Source: Brasenia schreberi (taxonomy: Eukaryota > Streptophyta > Magnoliopsida > Nymphaeales > Cabombaceae). From it: DNA of 64,000 nucleotides. The stretch is taken from contig JAYKKT010000090.1 in assembly GCA_036023115.1 (NCBI GenBank), positions 30,620,501 through 30,684,500 of the forward strand, given 5' to 3'. The first letter of the stretch is position 1. The number at the start of each line of letters is the position of its first letter. The notes under the pieces were generated by a model. The model had not been told where the DNA came from. It worked only from the letters and a program-made list of their open reading frames with translations, and did not search any database. Made by a program: the position numbers and the translations under genes. Positions 36,109-47,030 of this stretch are shown in pieces.

Positions 36109-36260
36109 CCTCCCATTACCAAGCAATACGTTCCCCATTCTTTTGTATTATCTGGACCAATCAAATTGGGTGAGCACAAAGCAGCCCGCCGGGTCCACCT
36201 CATGTTTGATAGACCACCAACCACGCCATGGTCCTGATCATGAGCAGAGAGATACAGGGG

Positions 36261-36370
36261 CTATAAATAGCTTAATTTGCTTCTCCACAAGTCATTCCAC
36301 ACTCGACGACCCTCAACAAGCAAGCATCTCAGTGGAGCGAAGTCTCATATCTGCTCTTTGTTGACAAAGG
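36261..36370 (+). promoter_or_regulatory. TATA box, leader exon and splice donor
   Basis: CTATAAATAG at 36261-36270 is followed by an AC-rich leader and an AAAG|GTACGT donor at 36369/36370. Plant SAM synthetase genes typically have an untranslated first exon and an intron before an uninterrupted coding region. The next SAM synthetase coding sequence on this strand starts at 39574. The link is inference, and the leader itself is not diagnostic. Confidence 0.45.
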
Positions 36371-36475
36371 TACGTCTGTGCTTCTCATGATTCTTAGGAT
36401 GTACATTTTGCTTGTTAGCTGAGCTTTGAAGCTCATAGTTTTTCTTTTCACTATAAATTTTAGTACTTGAATGAT

Positions 36476-39328
36476 ACAACAACAACTAAACCTTTCCACA
36501 TACTAGACGGAATCGGGTACATGGATTCTTTGTTTCCACATAGCCCTATCATGTGTTATGTTAGCAGTTAACTCACAATAAGCTAGATCATTCTTTATTG
36601 TTTCTTTCTAACACTTTTGTGGTCATCCTCTACCTCTTTTAATACTTTCAAAATCTAGTTTTTCATACCTTCTTATAGGTTCTTCTTTTGATCTTCTTTC
36701 TATATATCCAAACTACCTTAAATGATATTCTCTCATTTTATCCTCTATTGGTGCCACACATAATTTATTTCTAATAACCTCATTATATATATAGTCTTTT
36801 CTTGTATGACCACTCATCCATCTCAACATCTTCATTTTTATCACAGATATCTTTTATATATGTTGATGATTAATGTCCCCCAATACTGAAAACCACAAAA
36901 CATGGCAGGTCTAATTGCTACTCTATAATATTTACCTTTTAACTTTAATGGTATCTTCTTATCAAAAAGAATACTTGATGCTCCTCTCCATTTTAACCAA
37001 CCAGCATTAATTCTATGCGTAACACCTCCATGAATTCTTTCATCACTATGAAAAATTGATCCTAGGTATTTAAAACTTTTCTTTTGGGGATGCAATGTGT
37101 GCCAATTTAAATTTTTATGTCCCTCTAAAGTAACCAAATGATCAAACTTATATTCCATTTATTATGTCTTTGTTTTACTAAGTCGAAAGCCTTTACTTTC
37201 TAATGTTTATCTCCATAGTTCAAATTTTCTATTAACTTTTTCCTTAGATTCCTCCACTAACATAATGCCATTTGCAAATAATATACACCAAAGTTCTTCA
37301 TCTTGAATATATTTTGTTAACTCATCAATCACCATTATAAATAAGTATGAACTTAAAGTTGATCCTTGATGTAACATCAATATTAACTTCAAAGAAGTCT
37401 GTCATTCCTTCATGAATCCTCACACATGTTTTTGCACTATCGTACATGTCTTTTATAATGTTTATGTATGTCAATGAGATACCTCTTTTTTCCAAGGTTC
37501 TCCAAAGAATCTCTCTCGATACCCTATCGTAAGATTTTTCTAGATCAATAAATATCATGTGAAGGTCTTTCTTTTTTTATTTAAAATATTCCATAAGACG
37601 TCTCAAAAGGTGAATCGCTTTAACAGTATATTTGCCTAACATAATCCAAATTGGTTCTCTATTGTACTCGATACTTTTCTTAATCTACGTTTGATAATTT
37701 TTCCCACAATTTTATAGTATGACTCATTAACTTGATACGCCGATAATTCACACAATTCTTAAATGTGTCCCTTGTTCTTATATATAGGTATAAGTGTACT
37801 CGTTCTCTATTCCTTGGGCATCTTTTGGTTTCTCCATATTTCATTAAATAGTCTTGTGAGTCAAGTGATTCCTGTTTCTCTTAGGATTTTCTAAACTTTT
37901 ATAGGAATATTGTTTGGTCCTACTGCTTTACCACCCTTCATATGTTTAAGAGCCTCTTTTACTTCATTCTTTTGAATACATTGGTAGAAATTGTGGTTTA
38001 TATACTTTTCTGATTTGGCTAACTCTCCTAAGGTAATACTAACATCTTTATTTTCATTAAAAAACTTATAAAAATAGTTTTTCTATCTATTTCTTATATC
38101 ATCATTTGCCACTAGAATTTTTTCATCCTCGTCTTTGATGCATCTAACATAATTAAGATCTTTAGTTTTCTTATCTCTATCCCTAGCTATTCTAAAAATA
38201 TCTCTTTCACCCTTTTTTGAGTTGAGTTTTTTATACTCAAATTTTATCTTTTGCTTCACTAATGGCTTTTTTTGCTTCTTTTTTTCTTTCTTATAAGCCT
38301 CTAAAGTTTTACTGGTTTCTTAGCATAATGTAATTTGTAACATGCCCTCTTTGCCTTGATTTTATTTTTGCACTACTTTACTCCACCAAGCTTCTTTTTG
38401 TGTCTGAACACCACTCTTAGATACACCTAAGATATCTTTCACCACTTTCCTAATATGTATAGTCATATTGTTCCACATATCACAAGGCGTACCAACATAA
38501 TTTCAAACATCTTTTTGAAGGACTTTTTGTTTAAATATATCTTTTTTCTCACTTTTGAGGTTCCACCATTTAGTACAAATAGCTCGTTGCACTCTTTTCT
38601 TCTTTGTCTATTTTTTTATTTGTAAATCCATAACTAAAAGTCGATGTTAGGTGGTTAAGCTTTCTCTTAGAATTACCTTGCAATCTTTACGCTCTATCTT
38701 TTTTTCTACAAATAAAGTAATCAATTTGTGTTTGTAATAAATCACTCTTATAAGTAATTAAATGTTCATCTCGTTTTTTGAAGATTGTATTGACTATAAA
38801 GAGATCAAATGCCATAACAAAATTTAAAATATTCCTACCTTCCTCATTTATATCCCCAAAACCAAAGTTTCAAGGAATACCTTGATATCCTAATGCCTCT
38901 TTACCGACATGTTCATTTAAGTCTCCTCCTAAACAAATAATCTTACTTTGCGGAATTCTTTGAATCACTTTATTTAACTCTTCCCAAAAAGCCATTTTTA
39001 TATTATTTTCTAATCCTACTTGGGGTGCGTAAGCAGAAACTATATTCAAAACCTCTGCCCCTAACACGAATTTCAATGTCATGATTCAGTGATCATATCA
39101 TTCTATGTCTATTACATTATCCTTTAAATCTTTATTTATGATAATATCAACTCCATTTCAAGCCTTTTTCTTACCCTAGTACCATAATTTAAAACCTTTA
39201 TCCTCAATTTTCTTTGTTTTTTGTGTAACATACATTGTCTCTTATAAACATCGAATATGAATATTTTTTCGAATCATAGTATCTACTACTTTCATTAGCT
39301 TACCGATCAATGTTCATGAATCTTATTA
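36476..39328 (-). mobile_element. RTE-type LINE, near full length, degenerate
   Basis: Read on the minus strand: an endonuclease remnant (39082-38870: NIVSAYAPQVG; ICLGGDLNEHVG), reverse transcriptase pieces (37558-37325: MIFIDLEKSYDRVSREILW; 37392-37207), and a C-terminal part with HTLHPQKKSFKYLGSIFHSD and INAGWLKWRGASSILFDKK. The catalytic FADD box reads FANG. The 3' end runs through CCGTCTAGTATGTGG into a TTG repeat at 36476. TTTAGTACT occurs on both sides (36458-36466 and 39329-39337), a likely decayed target duplication. Many frameshifts and stops are present. Confidence 0.85.
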
Positions 39329-39573
39329 TTTAGTACTAGTTTCTTTACCCCGCATCAGTTCATATTGAAAATACGGAGACCGTCTTTATAATTTATTCAC
39401 TACATTTGGACAACTATCTTCTTTACCCACACCGGTGCATGATGTGGGAACCCTTTCTACATCCTTGTATTCGAGCATGTAGTGGAGTCAATTGTATACA
39501 AAGTTTTAAGCCTAAGACAACCCTCGACGTCCAATTCTAAACTTGGACCGCTGATCGTAAATTATTTGGTTCC

Positions 39574-40447
39574 TTCCTCTTCACCTCCGAATCCGTCAAT
39601 GAAGGCCATCCTGAAAAGCTCTGTGATCAAGTTTCGGAAGCCATACTCGATGCCTGCCTTGAGCAAGACCCTGACAGCAAGGTTGCATGCGAAACTTGCA
39701 CCAAGACCAACGTGGTCATGGTGTTTGGAGAGATCACCACCAAGGCCAATGTCAATTATGAGAAGATCGTCCGAGACAGTGGCCGGGAGATTGGCTTCGT
39801 CTCGCCGGACGTCGGCCTTGATTCCGACCACAAGTGACTGTTGAGTACAGGAATGATAATGGAGCCATGGTCCCTCTCCGTGTGCACACAGTCCTCATCT
39901 CAACTCAACATGATGAAACTGTCACAAACGAACAGATTGCCAAAGACTTGAAAGAGCATGTAATAAAACCTATCATCCCAGCTCAATACCTTGATGATAA
40001 GACTATCTTCCACCTTAATCCTCAGGTCGGTTTGTGATTGGAGGACCCCATGGAGATGCTGGGCTCACTGGACGCAAGATCATTATCGACACCTATGGTG
40101 GATGGGGAGCACACGGTGGTGGTGCCTTCTCTGGCAAGGACCCAACCAAGGTCGACAGGAGTGGTGCATACATCGTCAGGCAGGCAGCGAAAAGTGTGGT
40201 AGCTTCAGGGCTTGCCCGGCGTTGTATTGTGCAGGTTTCGTATGCTATTGGAGTGCCAGAGCCATTGTCTGTGTTTGTAGACACCTACAAAACAGGAAAG
40301 ATTCCAGACAAGGACAACTTGGCTTTGATTAAGGAGAACTTTGATTTTAGGCCAGGGATGATAGCTATCAATTTGGATCTCAACAGAGGAGGTAATTTCA
40401 GGTACCAGAAGACTGCTGACACGTACATGAAAATGGACTTGTTATGA
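39574..40447 (+). pseudogene. S-adenosylmethionine synthetase pseudogene
   Basis: From 39574 the sequence reads [20 protein letters not shown]..., through [20 protein letters not shown] to [12 protein letters not shown]. It then jumps straight to [20 protein letters not shown], leaving out about 70 residues that include the GAGDQG motif of the ATP site. A frame slip at about 40027 (HLNPQ|RFVIGG) precedes a long intact stretch with GGGAFSGKD and [11 protein letters not shown]. The end reads YMKMDLL, unlike the family. The initiator ATG is lost. SAM synthetase makes the universal methyl donor, but this copy cannot be functional. Confidence 0.93.
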
Positions 40448-41687
40448 GAAGTATGACAGATTATAAGACATTATATATAACAAAATTCAGAGTTTTAGTA
40501 CAATCCTTATGAATCAGTTATGTTTTCAAAAGAGAAAAAGGTCCCTGGCATGAACAGTTGAGAAAGGGAATGAGAATCCACAGTAACAAGACCAAAGCAA
40601 TGGAATTCTGCCCTAAACTCTAGTGCTAAATAAACGGTGCACTGAAGTGACAAGAAAATCCATAATTTATAACTTTATAGGCGTCTCCGGTGTCAAATTC
40701 ATTGGGATTACATTTCCACGAAAGGTTGTTGATCTTTTCATGTTCAGAAGGCTTGCACGGTTGCATAATTATTGGTGAGAACCGTGGATAAGGCAAACAA
40801 CTTCTGTCCTTCTGTCATCATCTGTCTTATCCGCATGACTTATTTATATATTTCACAGAAGAACGGTTGGAAAGTAGGTACCTTTGAGTTATTGCCCTCT
40901 AACAAAGAAGAAACTGTGGAAAACAAAAGGAAACAAAATAACAATCACCGAAACCACAACAATCGTAAAACGCAGAGTTCACGAAATGAAGGAGAAACAT
41001 GTAAAACAAGTGGACCAAATTTAATGCAGTTCGACAACTGGTCACATCTAACCACAAGCAAAAAGATAACACAGTTTATTCCACAAGCACTGACCCTGAA
41101 GATAAATTATAGAACTAATTAAATCACATTCTCACTTTATCTCAACTTGATCTTATGAACTTTATATTTATATTTATATATAATGTATATAATATATTTA
41201 TATTTATATTTATGTTTATGTTTACATGAGCTTTATATATATGTGATAGAAGAGATAAAAAGAGAAAAAAAAACTTAGTTTCCAAAATAAAGTAGTAATT
41301 CTATCAAAATATGGAACTTAGTGAAAATTATAAGCAAGTTGATATGGAAGATCATGGAGAAATGGTTGGAAGACGATAGAAGAACAAACTATATACAAGC
41401 CATATCGAAGTGAATTTGACATGCACATTTTGGATAATTTAATGCCCCTTATGTGAATAAGTGAGGCAATTATCTCAAAAATCAAGGATCAGCTAGGGTG
41501 CCATATAGAGGGAACAGAAAGAACCTTTCAAGGAAAACCATAAGATTAAGGGTTATGATAAACCGCTCTCTTAAGGGTTTCTCATCTAATATTTTCCTGT
41601 AAAAAAGGAGAGAGTGGCGATTGTAAAGAGGACTCTATCCATCCAAAGGGCATCTTTCTTTTCATTCATCCACTTTAATTGTAAGAT
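40448..41687. other. intergenic, nothing recognised
   Basis: AT-rich, with TATTTATA-type low complexity near 41163-41240. No gene was seen. Confidence 0.4.
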
Positions 41688-41815
41688 TCATTTACCACTT
41701 TTCCTTTACGTGATTCTTCCTCATTTTAGAAATGTTAGTTTTCTAGAATAGTCATTTACCACTTTTCCTTTACGTGATTCTTCCTCATTTTAGAAATGTT
41801 AGTTTTCTAGAATAG
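41688..41815. repeat. perfect 64-bp tandem duplication
   Basis: The unit starting TCATTTACCACTTTTCC occurs at 41688-41751 and again at 41752-41815, with no difference seen. A near-identical end (TTAGTTTTCTAGAATAG) at both junctions may have mediated the duplication, which must be recent. Confidence 0.9.
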
Positions 41816-42955
41816 TTCATCTCCCAATATCACTGTCAGTTTTCTAGAAATTGTTAGCTCGGTTTCCAATTTTTTTCCCAAAAATTCTAGCTTCCAATCT
41901 TGTTAAAACCTCAAGTGTCTGAACGTAAGTAATGCCATTGTTAATACTTTAGTTCATTACAAAGTCAATCATAAAATTTATAATCAGGATCATCAGCAAA
42001 ATAATCCTCTGCTCTAGCTTCCCCTTCTCCTTCTTCTCATCTTTCATCGCCACCAAGGTCAAAAACATAATATGTTCTTTGAGGTTATTGTGCCCTTCCA
42101 AGTTGATTTATTCAACATTTACTTTGGTGAGCACGTTACATTCTTCCTCTTGAATTGATAACTTTATGATATCAAGATTTTTGAGGCTGGTGAACTAAAT
42201 TCTTCTTGGAAATTTGGTTCTGGTGAATCAAGCCAAACATATAAAATGGCAAAACTTCAGGTTGCCAGCAGATATAATTACGAGTGGACAAAAAGAGTAG
42301 CCTTATTTCTTCTCTCCGGCTAAATCCTTATTTCAACTTTTGTGCTAGCTCTAGTCGCATTTTTCAAGATAAATTTCTAGATCAACCAGAATGAGACAGC
42401 GAAAATAGAAGGCTTCTGATTTGGCCCATCTCCATTGAGTATCTAAGAACGCATTCAGCTTGAAATTATTACATTTAGACATTCAAAAAATTATATTTAC
42501 AGTGGTGGCCACCGGTTCGGTGGCTTATCCTCCCAACAAAAGAATGCCATAAAGAACCTAATCATGCAAGAAGTGTTGGTAGTTTGTTCCTTTCTTTTGG
42601 AATCCATTGAATTTTGATAGTTTCACCACGAGAGTCACCTCGAGTTCAGAATTCTGCATCCAAACTTTCAGATAGATCGAGATCTGAAGACTGTACTCCA
42701 CTTTGATTCTTCACCTTTACTTGAGGAAAAAACAAGTACAAGAGATATTTTAAAGAACAAATTCATATAAAAGGAGGTGAGAGATAATTTTAATATAACT
42801 AAAACTAGAGAAGAAAATCTTCCTCAAATTCGTCAGATTAATTTGGGACAGTGAACTCAAGGACACGCAGACCATGTTATTAACATGGACAAAATAAGGT
42901 TAAAGAGGGTCCCAAAATTATGAATCTTGAAGGTCTATGGAGTCAATTGATATTC
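41816..42955. other. intergenic, nothing recognised
   Basis: No gene or bounded repeat was recognised. Confidence 0.35.
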
Positions 42956-42959
42956 CTAT

Positions 42960-44080
42960 AAAATATAAAAAATATTAGGTAAGACTTGGCTAAAAAGTTA
43001 TAAGCTTATATTATCTGAAAGAACAAGAAAATCGTACAAGATAAGAGTACATCAATACCAACACCAAACCAGTTATAGGATCAACTAAAAAGTAGGAAAA
43101 CGAGTTATTGAAAGAAGACTAGGTAAGTGTTAAGTGTAATAGAGATCCAACATTGGTTTATGCGAAGGATATTGAAGTTACCATTAAAGCGTCTAATACT
43201 GCGGTGCTTTATGACTAAAAGTAGAAGTGTCAATCCGTGCTGGCCCAGCGCCAGCCCATGTGGGCTGGAAAAATGTGTCTAAAATTTGGCCGTATATATA
43301 TAAAGAGAGAGAAGCGGGAGTCCTAAATACACAGTACCTTTCGGTGCAAAATCTTGGAGTTTTATTTTTGAGATCAACAGTCGATATTTGAATTACTCTA
43401 TAGAAATTTTCAATAGTACTTTTATATATCCGCTGTTAATATGAAAGATCAAATGGTAGAGATGTTATGCAAGATTATACAATGAAAAGCATTATGTATT
43501 TAGGATATCCTCTCTCTATATATATTATATACATATACATATGTGTGTATATATGCATTATATACATATGCATGTATCTATATGTGTCTATGTGTAAATA
43601 TAATATATATAATAAAAAAGAAATGTGGTATGTACATATAATATATAGACATATATATGTTATGATAAACATAAATATTATATATATGCATATATATATA
43701 TTATATTTATTATCATAATACATATATACTGTAGCTATACATACATGTGTGTGTATATAGCCCTGCAGGCCCACCTTGACCCCCAAGGCTTGACAGCCCC
43801 GGCCGTCAGGTCGAGCTCCAAAGTTGGCCAGGAATAACTGGCCTTGGCCACCATTTTTCCAGGGCGAGGCCCAGTTTGACGTGTATAACTAAAAAGATGA
43901 ACCCCACTTGGTATTTGTTGATTTAAAGAAAGTTTGCGACATTATTGTTTTGAGAAGATACCTCTTACGTACGTCAACCTTATAAAAAGTATCTACGATG
44001 GATCAATGTGTATTAAAATTTGTGAAGGAATAACTATTTTTTATGATGTTAATATCATATTAGTTAGCCTCTAGGCCCAT
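42960..44080 (+). mobile_element. plus-strand RTE LINE relic split by a TIR element
   Basis: Before 43213 the translated plus strand carries NYRGI-like SYRIN, KRVIERRLG (compare KRIIEHRLR) and QHWFMRR (compare NQFGFMLGR). After 43888 it continues with HLVFVDLKKVCD (compare MIFIDLEKSYD) and YLLRTSTL...VSTMDQC. Together these are the reverse transcriptase order of the other LINE copies, interrupted by a 666-bp insertion. No long frame survives. Confidence 0.7.
43222..43887. mobile_element. hAT-like element (666 bp) nested in the LINE relic
   Basis: The left end is TAGAAGTGTCAATCC. The inverse of the right end is TATACACGTCAAACTGG. CTGGAAAAATG lies inverted near both ends. The flanks are ACTAAAAG (43214-43221) and ACTAAAAA (43888-43895), an 8-bp duplication with one change. 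The interior is TA-rich (43290-43740). No transposase is encoded. Confidence 0.75.
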
Positions 44081-44559
44081 ACGCCTTTACTTCTCGACGA
44101 CTTGTGTCATCTAATTTGTTCTCAATATCATGGTACCTTCAGAGCTAATGAAACACAAATACAGTAAATTTGCAGTTGCTATGCAAATTTGTGTTGTCTC
44201 TTCAAGAGTTTTAGCATTAATCTTGGCCAAATTAAACATGTTTGATGAAGATCTGAATCAATCAATAGCCAAACTTGAACCCCCCACATGGGTGTAAAGT
44301 TTATGTTCATACTCAAAAGAATCAAAGATTAACTATCTTGTTTAGTTAGAATCTTTGACCCAATTCTAAACTTTTCTCAACCTGAAGACCACTTCTGTTA
44401 CACCTTCTGTCCAAGACTGGGTAGCCATGCCATTTTTGAAGGCCGGGCCATCCGTAGAAGGTGTTCGAAACTTTTGGTGACCAGGGTAAAGTTTTCTTCA
44501 CTAATTAAGCATTTCCACACAATCTTTTCCGTTCAATTTAGTAACTCCTATTGCGTGCC
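44081..44559. other. intergenic, nothing recognised
   Basis: No gene was recognised. Confidence 0.35.
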
Positions 44560-44650
44560 CTACATCCTGGCAGAGAGCACTCGCTTTTACAGCAGTCAGG
44601 GTTTGATTCCGGTGCCTGTACCGGAGATGGTAACGACAAACCAAGTACAG
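44560..44650 (+). mobile_element. tRNA-derived SINE-like unit
   Basis: A-box-like TGGCAGAGAGCACTCGC (from 44568) is followed about 30 bases later by B-box-like GGGTTTGATTCCGG (44599-44612), the arrangement of an internal polymerase III promoter. It resembles a plant SINE head. The tail and target duplication were not defined. Confidence 0.6.
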
Positions 44651-46404
44651 GATTCAGGGTCGAAGGTCCTGGGCTTTGAAATGTTTTTCCAAGCATATTT
44701 ACCTCTCACAACGAGCAATTTCTCTGAGCTAGTCTTGATGAACTAATTAGTGAAAAAAACCTCAGGGATCCCTTGGATTCAACTAGCCATATAAAGAGAT
44801 TGTCTAATATGTGCAATGCAAAATCGTACGTACTGTATTATTTCAACGACTTCCACAAAATCAACGTCCCACAGCCCTCAGCCACCTTCCACTGCCTCGT
44901 ATACAGGCATTGTGTGACACCATCACCATCGGTACTGCTGCTGCTGCTGGTGGGTGGCAATCGTCCCACCTCCTCCCTTAAGTACAAAGAGTAAACTAAC
45001 GGCGGTATTCGAATCTCAACAACAGCATTAGGCGACGTTACTAATGAATTGAAATGTTTTTCTTAAATCAATCTTCCCTGTGAGCATCTCTCCTAAACAG
45101 CCAGAACTTCTAACAGAGAGTCCAAAAATATCACCCTCAAACACAATGTTGACTGACATTTATGCTTAATTGTGAGGATTCATAATCCGCAAACATATCA
45201 TAATCCGCAAACATATCATTCTAAAATGTTGTTAAAAAGTGTACCTAAATTAATTACAAGACGATAAGTTACCTACATTATAATTTGGAGATATTTAAAA
45301 AGAACAATTCCTTTATAAGAAAATGGATACATGGTAAAGGAGAAATGCCACTTTGTGCTGTTCATATCTGATAATTACGTAAGTGCATGCGTCACGTATA
45401 TTTGTACTTAGTGAAGTACGATATGCCACCATTAAAGAATGTTGCTGTGTACCGCAACCATCGATAAAACTAATACATAAGGGGGTTGTCACTTCCCTTT
45501 TCCTTTTGGCAACTTTCATAGTGCATCTTTGGCACCGAGTCTGAAAGCAACCACTGCGAACTACTGCGCGAGACTAAGGTCAATTAAGACAAGGAGGGAG
45601 AGCTTCGGTGAGCATGGCTTGTTCAAGCACTATTAGATCGAGTTGAAAAATACTGGTCGAGCTTGTATTGAGCTCATAACATGAAGCTTGCCAGTTAGGT
45701 ATTAGCTTGTTAATTCAGCAGATCAATTTCAAACTAGAGGTTAATTCTTGTAGAGATAAGCCAAGCACGAACAAGGTGTTTTTGGTTTGGTTCAGTTCGG
45801 TTTGTATGAGAACGTTACTATGAGTATATTGCATAATAGTAGATAATTTTGTATAATTAGCTGGTTATAAGAATATATCTCTAATAATTACTCTTCAGTG
45901 TGTATGTTTTACAGTAAAGATTGGCAAATGCTTGACATCTAAAGCGTTCTGCAGAACGCTTACTTTCTATGCCTGGAATCTACAGAAACCCTGAATCTTT
46001 TGGGTTAAAACTAAACCACAACTGATTCAACTTACTCTTGGCTGCGATCAATGTGATTGATTTATATCCCGTCCTCATGTTGTTGACTCTAGAATTTTCA
46101 TGTTCAGCCAGGATTAATGATGTTGAGTTCAACTTTTATACATGTAGGCCATATAAAGATGGATTTATAGCTGGATTGACTTTGGCTCAAGCATAATGAG
46201 AAACAACCTCTTTTTCTCTACCCCTCTTCTCATAGTTAAAACAGGATTTTTTTGTGGTTTAAACATAAAAACAGTTGAGAACCATCCTCAACTCTGAGGA
46301 GAATTGAATTCTCTGATTACTAGGTAAATTTGTTCTTCTCTTAAGACATTAATTGAAATAATTCATACGTGCAATGATAAAATCAATCTTTTCCATTTCA
46401 ATCG
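44651..46404. other. intergenic, nothing recognised
   Basis: No gene was recognised. A 20-bp unit (CATAATCCGCAAACATAT) is repeated in tandem near 45181-45220. Confidence 0.4.
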
Positions 46405-46412
46405 CTTTTAAG

Positions 46413-46649
46413 TAGGGGTGTTTACGGTTCGGTTTGGTTTGCTTCTAGCCTCAACCTCAAACTAAACCATTCATTAGTTTCGGTTCTGAACTTTTAGAGA
46501 CCAAACCGAACCACCACTTCCGGTTTGGTTTGGTTTGGTTATGAGCCACGGTTCTACTAATTTAAGGATTTCACTAATACAATGGATTGTGTCATGACAT
46601 TATTTGGATCTACTGTCCATATTTCATATGTATATGAGGTTATAAAACT

Positions 46650-46725
<76 letters not shown>

Positions 46726-47022
46726 TATAAACTTTATATATATTCAAATTTTTTATGTATATAAAGTTATAAAACTCATATACATAAACTTACAAAGATT
46801 ATATATATAAGTTTTATAACCTTATATTCATATAAAAAATATATATATCAATATATATAATGGTTTGGTTCCAATACTGAAATCATGAACCTAACCGCCA
46901 AAAATTTTTCAACTAAAACTGAACCAAACCAAACTGTCGGACATCTAGAGCCAAACCAAACCACCGGTTCAGTTCTCTCCTAGCAGTTTGGTTTGGTTCT
47001 GGCAGTTCCATGAACACCCCTA
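46413..47022. mobile_element. hAT-like element (610 bp) with TAGGGGTGTT ends
   Basis: Starts TAGGGGTGTTTACGGTTC and ends GGCAGTTCCATGAACACCCCTA, giving terminal inverted repeats TAGGGGTGTTYAYGG. The flanks CTTTTAAG (46405-46412) and CTTCCAAG (47023-47030) are an 8-bp duplication with two changes. The ends are rich in GGTTTGGTTTGG/CCAAACC, typical of a common plant non-autonomous family. The centre is (TA)n-rich. Confidence 0.8.
46646..46720. repeat. (TA)n microsatellite
   Basis: About 70 bases of TA inside the hAT-like element. Confidence 0.95.
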
Positions 47023-47030
47023 CTTCCAAG

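Noticed and set aside
39482..39844. A novel plus-strand protein at the SAM synthetase locus
   Set aside because: It is the synthetase sequence read in a shifted frame.
43467..43786. Ile/Tyr-rich open frames on both strands
   Set aside because: They are translations of TA-rich low-complexity DNA inside the hAT-like element.
44568..44640. tRNA gene
   Set aside because: A and B boxes are present, but the acceptor and anticodon stems do not form, so a SINE-like origin is likelier.
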